A DNA stretch of 64,000 bases from an uncultured Hyphomicrobiales bacterium. Its GTDB lineage: Bacteria > Pseudomonadota > Alphaproteobacteria > Rhizobiales > Ancalomicrobiaceae. The translations under genes were made by a program, and so were the position numbers. Positions 25,527 through 34,292 of this stretch are shown piece by piece. The stretch covers positions 1 through 64,000 of the forward strand of contig CAIYYN010000061.1 in NCBI GenBank assembly GCA_903930435.1, written 5' to 3'. Positions within the stretch are counted from its first letter, which is position 1. The number at the start of each line of letters is the position of its first letter. The notes beneath the pieces were generated by a model. The model searched no databases and was not told the origin of the DNA. It was given only the letters and a program-made list of their open reading frames with translations.

Positions 25527-26615
25527 GTGTCGTCACCGAACCATATCCGGGGCCTCGACGGTTTGCGCGGGCTTGCCGCTTATTCCGTGCTGGTCGGCCA
25601 TACGCTGATCCTCGGCACGGATATCGGAGGGCTGAGTGTCTTCCTGTTCTTCATCCTGTCCGGCTATCTCATCACGGGGCTTCTGGCGCGCGGGCGGGTC
25701 AAGATCGAAGCCGGGCAGGCCGAATTCGGACCTGAACTTGCCAATTTCTGGATCGGACGGGCGCTCAGGATTTTTCCGGCCTATTACGTCTGGCTGGGCG
25801 TGATGCTGATCCTTGATCACGTCTACTATCAGGACCAGACGATCAGTCATCTTGGCTGGTACATCCTCTATGCCCAGAACTTCCTGATCGCTTTCAAGAC
25901 ACAGGTTTGGCAGGACTTCACGCACACTTGGAGCCTTGCCGTCGAGCAGCAGTTCTACATGTTTTTCGCACCGTTGGTGCTTATCGTGCCTGCCCGCTGG
26001 CATCGCAGGCTGTTTGTGGCGGTGATCACGGGATCGCTGGCGTTGATTGCTTGGCTTGGGTATGCGGGATACGGGATGATAACGATCTATCCCCTGCCAT
26101 CGACGGGCTTCGTGTTCATGGCGGTTGGTGGATGGATCGCGATCACACCGCGTGAGCGATTGTCGGTGTTTGCCCGTCCGGGGCTGGTATTGCCATGCCT
26201 CGTGATCCTGATTGTGCTGGGGTGCTATCCCATCCTGGAACGCAACGAAATTGTGCACGTGCCTTATGTGTTGCTCGATAGTGTGTCGGCCTCGGTGCTC
26301 GGCGTGATCATGATGGCCGTCCTTGGCGCACCCGAGTCCTGGGCCGTGTCGCTTCTGGAAACGAACGTGCCGCGTTTCCTTGGGAAAATCTCCTATGCAC
26401 TCTACATTATCCACTTGCCTGTTTCGCTTTGGATGTGGGATTTCGGCGGGATGGAAACTGCCGCTGCCGTGCTCCATATACCGCCGAGGGTGATATGTAT
26501 CGTGGCGGTGACGGCTGTTTCGGTTCCGCTTGCTGTGCTCTCCTACTGGCTCATCGAAAAGCCATGTCTCGATCTCAAACGGACCTGGAAGGTCCGCTCG
26601 AAATCACTCGCGTGA
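25527..26615 (+). CDS. Acyltransferase-3 family membrane protein inside the methyltransferase cluster
   Basis: A 362-residue, about ten-helix membrane protein. IRGLDGLRGLAAYSVLVGHTLILG carries the acyltransferase-3 catalytic His, and HTWSLAVEQQFYMFFAP is the second motif. The start is a GTG at 25527 after a GGGGGGG stretch. Its TGA overlaps the ribosome site of the reactivase gene nine bases downstream, so the two are translated in one operon. Members acylate surface sugars; why one lies here is unclear. It may be a chance insertion, or it may modify a cofactor or envelope molecule. Confidence 0.82.
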   Translation: MSSPNHIRGLDGLRGLAAYSVLVGHTLILGTDIGGLSVFLFFILSGYLITGLLARGRVKIEAGQAEFGPELANFWIGRALRIFPAYYVWLGVMLILDHVYYQDQTISHLGWYILYAQNFLIAFKTQVWQDFTHTWSLAVEQQFYMFFAPLVLIVPARWHRRLFVAVITGSLALIAWLGYAGYGMITIYPLPSTGFVFMAVGGWIAITPRERLSVFARPGLVLPCLVILIVLGCYPILERNEIVHVPYVLLDSVSASVLGVIMMAVLGAPESWAVSLLETNVPRFLGKISYALYIIHLPVSLWMWDFGGMETAAAVLHIPPRVICIVAVTAVSVPLAVLSYWLIEKPCLDLKRTWKVRSKSLA

Positions 26616-26624
26616 GGTTCTCGT

Positions 26625-28661
26625 TTGACTGAAGTAGCCCGCCATCTCGTTTTCTTCTCGCCCTCCGGTAAACGTGATCACTTCGACGAAGGCACATCCG
26701 TGCTCGACGCAGCGCGCAGGCTCGGCGTTGATCTCGACACCGTCTGCGGCGGGCGCGGCATCTGCGGACGCTGTCAGGTGCTGCCTTTGGACGGATCAAA
26801 CGCCAAGCTCGGCATCGTCAGCAGTTCCGATCATCTGACGGAGTGGAATGCGGTCGAGGCGCGGTATACGTCGAAGCGCGGCGATCTGGCGGAAGGGCGG
26901 CGGCTCGGATGTCAGGCGCGGATCTGCGGCGATATCGTCATCGACGTGCCGCCGGATAGCCAGGTGCATCGTCAGGTCGTCCGCAAGAGCGCGGAATCGC
27001 ATCCAATCGAAATCGATCCGGTGGTCCGGCTGCATTATGTCGAGGTGCGCGAACCTGACATGCATGATCCGTCCTCCGACGCGCGCCGCTTGCAGGAAGC
27101 GCTTGTCGCGCAGGCTAGCCTTGGCGAGACTGAGATCCCTATCAGTGTGCTGAAAACGCTGCAGACAGTGCTTCGCAAGGGCGGATGGCAGGTGACTGTC
27201 GCGGTTCGCAACAGTCGCGATATCGTGGCTGTGTTTCCGGGCTTCCGTGATGTGGCGATGGGGCTGGCGGTTGATATCGGCTCGACGACCATTGCCGCGC
27301 ATCTGTGTGATCTGGTCACCGGCGATGTCAAGGCATCCGCTGGCATCATGAACCCGCAGATCCGCTTCGGTGAAGACCTGATGAGCCGTGTGTCCTATGT
27401 GATGATGAACCCCGGCGGTGATCAGGAAATGACCGACGCCGTGCGGGCCAGCCTTCAGCAACTGGCCGAAACCGTGACGGCGGAAGCGGGTATCACGGCA
27501 GGCGATGTGCTGGAAGCAACCATCGTCGGCAACCCGATCATGCATCACCTGTTTCTCGGCCTCGATCCCACCGAATTGGGCGGCGCGCCCTTTGCCCTGA
27601 CGGTCGACGGTGGCATGAGCGTTCCCGCGCGGGACGTGGGGCTGACGCTCGCGCCCGGTGCCTATGTCTACTGCCTGCCGTGCATCGCCGGGCACGTGGG
27701 CGCGGATACGGCGGGCGTGGTGCTCGCCGAGGGACCGTATCTCACGGATGAAGTGCGGCTGCTTGTCGATGTCGGGACCAATGCCGAGATTGTGATGGGT
27801 AATTCGAGCCGCTTGCTGGCGTGCTCCTCACCGACTGGACCGGCATTTGAAGGTGCGCAGATTTCCGGTGGGCAACGGGCGGCTCCCGGTGCCATTGAAA
27901 GGCTGCGCATCGATCCCGTCACGCTTGAGCCAAAGTACAAGGTGATCGGCTGCGATCTCTGGTCCGATGAAGCGGGGTTTGACGAAGCCACATCCAAGAC
28001 CGGTGTGACAGGCATCTGTGGTTCCGGGATCATCGAAGCCGTGGCCGAAATGGTGCTCGCGGGCATCGTGACGCCAGATGGTATTGTCGATGGCGCTCTT
28101 GCGGACCGCACGCCCCGTGTCGTGATGGATGGCCGGACCGCAAGCTATCTGATCCGTGAAGCCGATAGTTCCGGCGGACCGCGCATTGTCGTCGCGCAAG
28201 CCGATATTCGCGCCATCCAGCTGGCCAAGGCCGCGCTCTATGCCGGTATCCGTTTGCTCATGGACGGATATGGTGTTGATCATGTTGATCGGATCACGCT
28301 TGCAGGCGCATTCGGCAGCCACATCGATGTCAAATACGCGATGATCCTTGGTTTGATCCCGGACTGTGATCTTTCGAAGGTCTCGTCGGCCGGCAATGCT
28401 GCAGGGACTGGCGCGCGAATCGCGCTCCTCAATCGGGCGTCACGAGCCGAGATCGAAGGCGTGGTGCAGCGGATTGAGAAGATCGAGACCGCGCTGGAAC
28501 CCGCGTTTCAGGACCATTTCGTCAAGGCGATGGCGATCCCGCACAAGTCTGATCCGTTCCCGCAGCTCGAAGCCGCGCTCGGGACCGTGTTCAATCGCGG
28601 CACCGGCAGCGGTTCTCAGGGTGAGGGCGCTGGTCGCCGCGAGGGACGTCGGCGGAGGTAG
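26625..28661 (+). CDS. RamA-like corrinoid reactivating protein (2Fe-2S + ASKHA, DUF4445)
   Basis: A 678-residue protein with a plant-type 2Fe-2S domain at the N-terminus (Cys41, Cys47, Cys50, Cys96) and an ASKHA ATPase-like domain from about residue 210 (LAVDIGSTTIAAHL; LLVDVGTNAEIVMGN; TLAGAFGSHIDV). Such proteins use ATP and an electron to return Co(II) corrinoid to Co(I). It would replace the activation module of MetH and serve the MttB-like enzymes. It starts at TTG 26625, with GAGG seven bases upstream overlapping the preceding stop. The C-terminus is a basic tail (GAGRREGRRRR) like that of the pterin enzyme. Confidence 0.9.
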   Translation: MTEVARHLVFFSPSGKRDHFDEGTSVLDAARRLGVDLDTVCGGRGICGRCQVLPLDGSNAKLGIVSSSDHLTEWNAVEARYTSKRGDLAEGRRLGCQARICGDIVIDVPPDSQVHRQVVRKSAESHPIEIDPVVRLHYVEVREPDMHDPSSDARRLQEALVAQASLGETEIPISVLKTLQTVLRKGGWQVTVAVRNSRDIVAVFPGFRDVAMGLAVDIGSTTIAAHLCDLVTGDVKASAGIMNPQIRFGEDLMSRVSYVMMNPGGDQEMTDAVRASLQQLAETVTAEAGITAGDVLEATIVGNPIMHHLFLGLDPTELGGAPFALTVDGGMSVPARDVGLTLAPGAYVYCLPCIAGHVGADTAGVVLAEGPYLTDEVRLLVDVGTNAEIVMGNSSRLLACSSPTGPAFEGAQISGGQRAAPGAIERLRIDPVTLEPKYKVIGCDLWSDEAGFDEATSKTGVTGICGSGIIEAVAEMVLAGIVTPDGIVDGALADRTPRVVMDGRTASYLIREADSSGGPRIVVAQADIRAIQLAKAALYAGIRLLMDGYGVDHVDRITLAGAFGSHIDVKYAMILGLIPDCDLSKVSSAGNAAGTGARIALLNRASRAEIEGVVQRIEKIETALEPAFQDHFVKAMAIPHKSDPFPQLEAALGTVFNRGTGSGSQGEGAGRREGRRRR

Positions 28662-28704
28662 CTTGGACGCGATATTGGCCGCTGACTAACGCCTATCGCG
28701 CAAA

Positions 28705-29604
28705 TCAGGCGAGGGACGGTTTCAAACCTTGTGCCTTTTCCCGTTGTTTCAGGTGCAGTCTCACTCCACCAAGCACCGCAAACACCAATCCGGCGATGAG
28801 GATCCACCACGCGGGACGCAAGCCCATGCGCAGTGACAGGTTGGCGTAAAGCACCAGAATGCCGTGAACCTTGGTCGCGACGGCGTACCATCCGGCTTCA
28901 CCCAGGGCGGTCAGGATTGCGGAGGCGACCGATAGGCCGGCAAGAGCAACGAAGCCGAGCTTCACGCGACGCCACACCAGGACGCGGCAACCTTCGAGGA
29001 AGATGAGGCTGCCCAGCATCAGTGTGGGCTGAAACTGATCAAGTTTGGTCTGCATGAAATAATGGAGCACGGCGAGAACAGCGATCCCGTGAACCAGCTT
29101 GTGCAGGCGCCCCCATGCCAAAGCCCCCATGCGACGGATGGCACTGTCAAACGATGTGACACCTAGTGCAATCAATCCAATCAACGCGATAAAGCCGATT
29201 GTCAGATAGATGCGCAGGATGATTTCGCTTGCGATCCGGATGGGATCTAGCTGTTGATCCATAAAATAGAGCGACACATGCCAGATAAGATACGCGAGGC
29301 TGGCAACACCGACCATGCGGCGGGCACTGATCAGCTTCGGCAATTGCGTTGCGTAACGTAGGGGTGTGATTGCCAGCGAGATCATGAGGATCCGAACAGC
29401 CCAGTCGCCGGTCTGGTGGATCATCTCGGTCAGGGTACGCGGTCCAAGCCAACCTTGCGTATATTGGATGACGATCCAGACGCCCGGGATAAACAGGGCG
29501 GCGAACACGATAGCCTTCAGCCACGAAAATCGACCCAGACGGTCCGTCCAGGGCCAGAAGGTCGGTGAGGGCAGGGCGAAAAGGCGTTGGGACAATGTCG
29601 ACAC
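28705..29604 (-). CDS. msrQ: MsrQ/YedZ-like heme-binding membrane protein
   Basis: A 299-residue membrane protein of the ferric-reductase-like family. The MsrQ blocks are HQTGDWAVRILMISLAITPLR, RRMVGVASLAYLIWHVSLYF and RLHKLVHGIAVLAVLHYF, with His residues that bind heme. MsrQ feeds electrons from the quinone pool to the periplasmic methionine sulfoxide reductase MsrP. The protein is about 90 residues longer than the E. coli one, adding a C-terminal pair of helices, and no msrP is next to it. The start is a GTG at 29604 with GGAG upstream. The electron acceptor is therefore uncertain. Confidence 0.75.
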   Translation of the reverse strand: MSTLSQRLFALPSPTFWPWTDRLGRFSWLKAIVFAALFIPGVWIVIQYTQGWLGPRTLTEMIHQTGDWAVRILMISLAITPLRYATQLPKLISARRMVGVASLAYLIWHVSLYFMDQQLDPIRIASEIILRIYLTIGFIALIGLIALGVTSFDSAIRRMGALAWGRLHKLVHGIAVLAVLHYFMQTKLDQFQPTLMLGSLIFLEGCRVLVWRRVKLGFVALAGLSVASAILTALGEAGWYAVATKVHGILVLYANLSLRMGLRPAWWILIAGLVFAVLGGVRLHLKQREKAQGLKPSLA

Positions 29605-29791
29605 GGATAAACAGGCTCCTCGATCTCACACTGTGCTATACGCGATAGAGCTTGCGAAGGTTTCAATTATCCGGTCACATTAGCGTCAATTCATGGCGGA
29701 TCAGTGCTATTGACCTGACATCCCTGAGGTGGTGAATCCGTAATGGCCATCAGTATCGTCTATCCGGTGCGTCCGCCCAAGGTTTCCCGCC

Positions 29792-30742
29792 ATGCTTGAT
29801 CTCAATCCCGCCAGCTGGTTTCATTGGCTGCAATTGCACAAGCCGGAAGCCATGTCAGATACGGCGCTGCTGCTACTTGGCGTTCTGTTCGGTCTGATCG
29901 CCAAGAACATCTATTCGATGCTGATGCGTTCCTTCGGCTTCGTTGGCGGCTTCATGTCGCGCCTTGCTGTCGGCTGGTTTGAGGAGATGCGGCGCGAGAC
30001 ACCGAATGTCGTCGACTTCGCCATGGTTGCGATGGCCGAATATGATGATTGCGATGTCCTCATGATGGATGCCTTGATCGGGCCTCGTCGCCTGAGTGAT
30101 GTCTATCTCAATCCGCGCGTGGCCATCGGCATCCGAATGCAGACATTTTCGATTACGGAAGATGTCCCATGGGTTCGGTTCAGACGCGACGAAAAACATG
30201 GGATCGCAGCACGCCTGATCCGTCGCTATCGTCATTGGCGCTATGGGCGGCCAGGGCGTTCGCTCACGCAGCGGGATCGGCAACTGCTCAGAGTCCGGCG
30301 GGCGTATGCTCCCATCGAAAACCTCGTGAGCCAATATCTGACCAATCAGTGGGCCGGACTGATGGCGATCGGCGAGCCATGCCATGTCTTTCACTTCGTA
30401 GTCGCCCTCGTCTACGAGAAGAACGCCGATATTCACATGGATCGGCATTTCCACGCGCTCGTGATCTGGGAAGAGCTGCTGCTCAGGGAAGATTTTGACC
30501 GTGTCATCACCTATCATCCCGAGTTTCAGCATCGGTGGGACACGATCCGGCGGATCAGCGCTTATTACCGGTCATCTCCTGAGGCAAAGGCCGAGTTCGG
30601 GAGCCTCACGGTGGTTGTGCCGAAGCGCAACCTTGTCCGGGACTATTCGGTCAATTGGGTGATCAATCCGGCCGGGAATCCGGTTCCGGTCAGTCGTCCG
30701 GTCGCGTTCGACTTCAGTGCGGCCGAGGAGCCGACGACTTGA
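29792..30742 (+). CDS. Hypothetical membrane-anchored protein
   Basis: I do not recognise a family. The 316-residue product has one N-terminal hydrophobic helix (about residues 22-42, TALLLLGVLFGLIAKNIYSML) followed by a soluble domain rich in Arg, Tyr and Trp. The soluble part (MVAMAEYDDCDVLMMDALIGPRR, then VRFRRDEKHG) has no catalytic motif I can name. It stands alone, ending two bases before the stop of the convergent MFS gene. Length and composition are like the core genes, so it is probably a real chromosomal gene. Confidence 0.6.
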   Translation: MLDLNPASWFHWLQLHKPEAMSDTALLLLGVLFGLIAKNIYSMLMRSFGFVGGFMSRLAVGWFEEMRRETPNVVDFAMVAMAEYDDCDVLMMDALIGPRRLSDVYLNPRVAIGIRMQTFSITEDVPWVRFRRDEKHGIAARLIRRYRHWRYGRPGRSLTQRDRQLLRVRRAYAPIENLVSQYLTNQWAGLMAIGEPCHVFHFVVALVYEKNADIHMDRHFHALVIWEELLLREDFDRVITYHPEFQHRWDTIRRISAYYRSSPEAKAEFGSLTVVVPKRNLVRDYSVNWVINPAGNPVPVSRPVAFDFSAAEEPTT

Positions 30743-30744
30743 AC

Positions 30745-31938
30745 TCAGACGCCAGCCTGGCTGGCTGTTCGCAATTCGGCCCGGCGTGCTGCCCGACGCC
30801 GCGACGTCAAAAGTTCAAACGCGAGCATCAATCCGATGGTCGCGTGCACCACGGCGTCGTGCAGATGAAGCGCCGACGGTCCGAGCCAGACCATGACGGT
30901 TGTCGCAGTGGTCGGGCCGATGATCGCGCCGAGGCAATAGACAAAGAGCAGGACAGCGGCAATCCCAACGGCTTTCTGAGGGCCTGTCGCATCATTCGTC
31001 AGTGCGACGAAGATATAGTAATGCGTTGACACAAAGGCTCCGAGCATGAAGGCGAGCGAGTAGATCGGAACACGGGTCAGGCTGGCGCTGTAAGCCCACA
31101 TGATCAACTCGATCGCTGCTGTGACCACCATCAGGGCCAGACCAACCTTTCTTCGATCAAATGTGTCGGAGATACGCCCCATCGGCAACTGCAGCGCAGC
31201 CGATCCGAGCGTCATCATGACCATCATGGTGCCGACATCCGCCGAGGACAGGCCGATGTTGGAGCCAAAGATCGGCGATAGTGACCACATCGGGCCATTA
31301 TTTAGCCCAACCAGGAAAACGCCGATGATGCAGAGCGGGTTCGTCCGCAGTAGCCATAAAATTGGCAAGCCGTGCGAAGTTGGACGTTCGGGAGCATCCT
31401 GTTCGGTCACAGTGACCGGCAAAATGCCACAGGAGAAGCAAGCGGCGGCGGCAGCAAACAGAACGAAATCCGTCGGTGCGGCAAATTGTAGCAATGTGTT
31501 GCCACTGGCCCAAGCGATGTATTGAACGATCGAATAGAGCGCCAGAATGCGACCGCGAGAGGCATTGTCCGATTTCGCCTGCAACCAGCCTTCGGCAGTT
31601 GCATAAAGGCCCGCGATGGCAAAGCCGCCGACGCCGCGCAACAGGATCCAGAGCCAGGCTTCATGCGCGAACGTGTAGGTCAGCGCGGCAATCGTTGAGA
31701 GGGCAATCGAGGCTGTGAAGGTGCGCACATGCCCCGCGTGGCGGATGGCTGCGGGGTTGGCCAAGGCTCCGAGCAGCATTCCGACGAAATAGGACGAGCC
31801 GAGCAAACCGATCTCGAGCTGGCTGTAGCCGTAAAACTTGCCGGACAGCGGCACGATTGTGTTCAGCACACCCTGTCCCATGACGACAAGCATGACAGAC
31901 AGAAGCAGGGCGGCGAGGGAGCGTGAGGCGGATAACAA
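30745..31938 (-). CDS. Major facilitator superfamily transporter (YcaD-like)
   Basis: A 397-residue, twelve-helix MFS protein. MGQGVLNTIVPLSGKFYGYSQLEIGLLGSSYFVGMLLGAL and the RISDTFDRRKVG loop between helices 6 and 8 resemble the YcaD/UPF0226 group of putative exporters. The apparent start is a TTG at 31938 because no ATG lies before the first helix. The LysR-type regulator gene is 49 bases upstream on the same strand, suggesting joint transcription. Substrate unknown; amino acids, drugs or sugars are all possible for the superfamily. Confidence 0.8.
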   Translation of the reverse strand: MLSASRSLAALLLSVMLVVMGQGVLNTIVPLSGKFYGYSQLEIGLLGSSYFVGMLLGALANPAAIRHAGHVRTFTASIALSTIAALTYTFAHEAWLWILLRGVGGFAIAGLYATAEGWLQAKSDNASRGRILALYSIVQYIAWASGNTLLQFAAPTDFVLFAAAAACFSCGILPVTVTEQDAPERPTSHGLPILWLLRTNPLCIIGVFLVGLNNGPMWSLSPIFGSNIGLSSADVGTMMVMMTLGSAALQLPMGRISDTFDRRKVGLALMVVTAAIELIMWAYSASLTRVPIYSLAFMLGAFVSTHYYIFVALTNDATGPQKAVGIAAVLLFVYCLGAIIGPTTATTVMVWLGPSALHLHDAVVHATIGLMLAFELLTSRRRAARRAELRTASQAGV

Positions 31939-31987
31939 CGCAGGATTCTTTCAAGATGCGATTTGGTGAGGGCTGTAGCCGTCGTCG

Positions 31988-32935
31988 TCAGTCCGCCACG
32001 GCAGGAGCCGGCTCGATCCGGGTGGAGAAGGGCGGTTTCGAGAACCGGCTGATCAGCCAGGAGCGAAACACGGAAACGGCGGTATCACCGAGGTCATCCG
32101 GATGAATTGCGAGATAATAGCCATAGCCATTGTCGATCTGGAACTCATAGGGGCGCACCAGCTTGCCGCTTGCCAGTTCGTCCTGAAACAGCAGGGGATC
32201 GACGAGCGCGAGTCCCTCGCCTGACAGCGCATAGAGGACTGCCATCTGGCTCGTATCAAAGACGAGGCCGCGATCCACATCCACTTCCGGGCAGCCAATC
32301 GATTTAACGGTCATCTCCCAGAAATGATTGCGCGGGCGATCATCGACAGCCACCTTCAGCAGATCATTTGAGGCCAGAAAGTCGCTCATCGACATGCCAT
32401 TGGCTCTTGCCGCGACATCCGGGTGACAGAGAACTGTCAGCTTCTCCATCCAAAGCAGGTCGAGCACGCGGTCCGTAACGCGGGGTTCGGAATAGACGAC
32501 GGCGATTTCCGCGCCGCGATCCATCGGGCCGAGCGGCGCGCGGGAGGCAATCTCGATCTTGATATCCGCGTAGTCGCGGCGGAAATCCCGCAGGATTGGA
32601 ACGGCGAGCTGATGGGCGAAGGTGTGCGGCAAGGTCACGGTCAAGGAGCGACGCGGTGTCCCCTTATCGGCACGCACTTCTTCGAGGACCTCGTCGATCC
32701 TGTCGAACGACTTGGTCACGACGGGCAGCAGGCGTCGCCCGGCCTCGGTCAGGCTCAGCTGATGCGGCTTGCGATCAAACAGCTGGACACCGATCAGGTC
32801 TTCGAGGCCAATCACATGGCGGCTGACAGCAGACTGCGACACTAACAAGCTTGAAGCGGCGGCGGTAAAACTCGTGTGGCGACCAGCCGCTTCAAAGGCA
32901 CGCAGCGCATTCAGTGGCAGCCATCGACGATCCAT
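31988..32935 (-). CDS. LysR-family transcriptional regulator (GcvA-like)
   Basis: A 315-residue LysR-type regulator. The N-terminal winged helix (LNALRAFEAAGRHTSFTAAASSLLVSQSAVSRHVIGLE) and the motif LFDRKPHQLSLTEAGR match the GcvA group, whose members often regulate neighbouring catabolic genes. The effector domain spans about residues 95-305. It lies just downstream of the mandelate-racemase/dehydrogenase operon and upstream of the MFS gene on the same strand, so it may control either. The effector is unknown. Confidence 0.85.
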   Translation of the reverse strand: MDRRWLPLNALRAFEAAGRHTSFTAAASSLLVSQSAVSRHVIGLEDLIGVQLFDRKPHQLSLTEAGRRLLPVVTKSFDRIDEVLEEVRADKGTPRRSLTVTLPHTFAHQLAVPILRDFRRDYADIKIEIASRAPLGPMDRGAEIAVVYSEPRVTDRVLDLLWMEKLTVLCHPDVAARANGMSMSDFLASNDLLKVAVDDRPRNHFWEMTVKSIGCPEVDVDRGLVFDTSQMAVLYALSGEGLALVDPLLFQDELASGKLVRPYEFQIDNGYGYYLAIHPDDLGDTAVSVFRSWLISRFSKPPFSTRIEPAPAVAD

Positions 32936-33028
32936 GGGTAGGCTCCAGTCTGGATTGCCGCGTCGCCTTGCTCCTCGCCATGACGCGGAGGCAGCAAGGC
33001 ATCAGGCTGATCTGGCCTTGAAACCAAA

Positions 33029-34138
33029 TCAGCCGATCCGCGTCCTGGCAAGCAGGTCTTCATTCAGTTCATAACCGAGTCCCGGCTTGTCCGTCAGCAC
33101 GATATTGCCGTCTGCGTTGATATCCAGCGGTTCAAGCATTGGAAAATCGCGACGGGCCAGGCTCCATTCCGGTGGATCATAGGGGAACTCGATGAAGGGC
33201 GCATCTGCACAGGCGCACGCCAGATGCGTATTTGCGACAACACCCATGCCGTTGGTCCAGGTATGCGGCGTAAAGACAAGATTGTTTTCCTGCGCCATAA
33301 GGGCGACCCGGCGCAGTCCGGTGATCCCGCCAACAAGGGCAGCATCCGGCTGGATGATATCGAAGCAGCCATCGCGGATAAGGTCGCGGAACTCATAGAG
33401 TTCGCGGGTCATCTCGCCGCCAGCAATGCGGACATCGACCATTTCACGCAAGCGGCGCATGCCTTCGCGGTCAGAGCGATGCAGCGGTTCTTCCATCCAG
33501 TAGACATCAAGCTGCTCGAGCTCGCGAGCAACGCGCACGGCGTCCTTCAGAGACCATGGCGCGTAAGCGTCCCACGACATGCGCCAACCCTGATTGCAGT
33601 CGACCATCAATTCCAGCTTGCCGCCGACGCGGGCACGAACCGCTTCGAGCGCGGCGATATCCGAGCGCCAGTCGCCTCGATGGAAGCGGATCTTCATGGC
33701 CTTGAAGCCACGGGCTACGAAGGCCTCGGCGAGTTCGGCGAGTTCATCGGGCTTGCGCAGTGTTCCTGACGACGCATAAGCCGCGACCGTGTTCGACAGT
33801 CCGCCCGCAATCTTCCAGACGGGCTGATTGGTAATCTTGCCGGCGAGATCCCAAAGCGCGGCGTCGAGCGGCCAACAGCGGCCATAATGGAATTGGATGT
33901 TTGACAGGATGCGATAGTGGCGCTCGATCGCCATCGGGTCCTGACCGATGAACAGATGCTCGTGGCCTGCGAAGCCGGTCATCGTGTCACCGGACCCAAT
34001 ACCCGTCAGGCCTTCATCGGTTGTCACGCGAACGATGGTCGCCTCGAACTTCGTGCGCGGCACGGAGTCCCAGCTCGCATGAAACGGCGGATCGAGCGGA
34101 AGGCGATGATGGGTGATCTCGATGCCGGTGATTTTCAT
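33029..34138 (-). CDS. Mandelate racemase/muconate lactonizing enzyme family protein
   Basis: A 369-residue enolase-superfamily enzyme. Visible residues are the base motif Lys149-Ile-Arg151, metal ligands Asp180 (MVDCNQG), Glu216 (WMEEPL) and Glu242 (AGGEM), and the Asp265-His292 dyad (IIQPDAA; TPHTWTNG), which places it in the mandelate-racemase subgroup. Such enzymes epimerise or dehydrate alpha-carboxylates; sugar acids and proline-betaine derivatives are known examples. The ATG at 34138 has AAGGG upstream; the frame further upstream runs through a repeat. It is the last gene of the run alcohol dehydrogenase - aldehyde dehydrogenase - this gene. The substrate is open. Confidence 0.85.
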   Translation of the reverse strand: MKITGIEITHHRLPLDPPFHASWDSVPRTKFEATIVRVTTDEGLTGIGSGDTMTGFAGHEHLFIGQDPMAIERHYRILSNIQFHYGRCWPLDAALWDLAGKITNQPVWKIAGGLSNTVAAYASSGTLRKPDELAELAEAFVARGFKAMKIRFHRGDWRSDIAALEAVRARVGGKLELMVDCNQGWRMSWDAYAPWSLKDAVRVARELEQLDVYWMEEPLHRSDREGMRRLREMVDVRIAGGEMTRELYEFRDLIRDGCFDIIQPDAALVGGITGLRRVALMAQENNLVFTPHTWTNGMGVVANTHLACACADAPFIEFPYDPPEWSLARRDFPMLEPLDINADGNIVLTDKPGLGYELNEDLLARTRIG

Positions 34139-34196
34139 GGGGCGACCCTTTGCGACGGTTGGTTGCGGCCTCACCCTTCTCCCGCCCTGTCGGACA

Positions 34197-34278
34197 CCCT
34201 CTCCTGCACGGGGAGAGGGGCCATGACGCGAGATTTCCATGCTGAAAGACCGGGAGAGGGGCAGGCATGCTCTCCCGG
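34197..34278. repeat. Two hairpins between aldehyde dehydrogenase and racemase-like genes
   Basis: CCCTCTCC 34197-34204 pairs with GGAGAGGG 34212-34219, and CCGGGAGA 34250-34257 pairs with TCTCCCGG 34271-34278. The sequence is related in style to the CCCCTC/GGGGAG repeats at 17.8 and 18.7 kb but has no shared terminal repeats. As an RNA it would fold between two co-transcribed genes and could set their relative expression or the stability of either part. Confidence 0.55.
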
Positions 34279-34292
34279 CAATCACCTGAACA

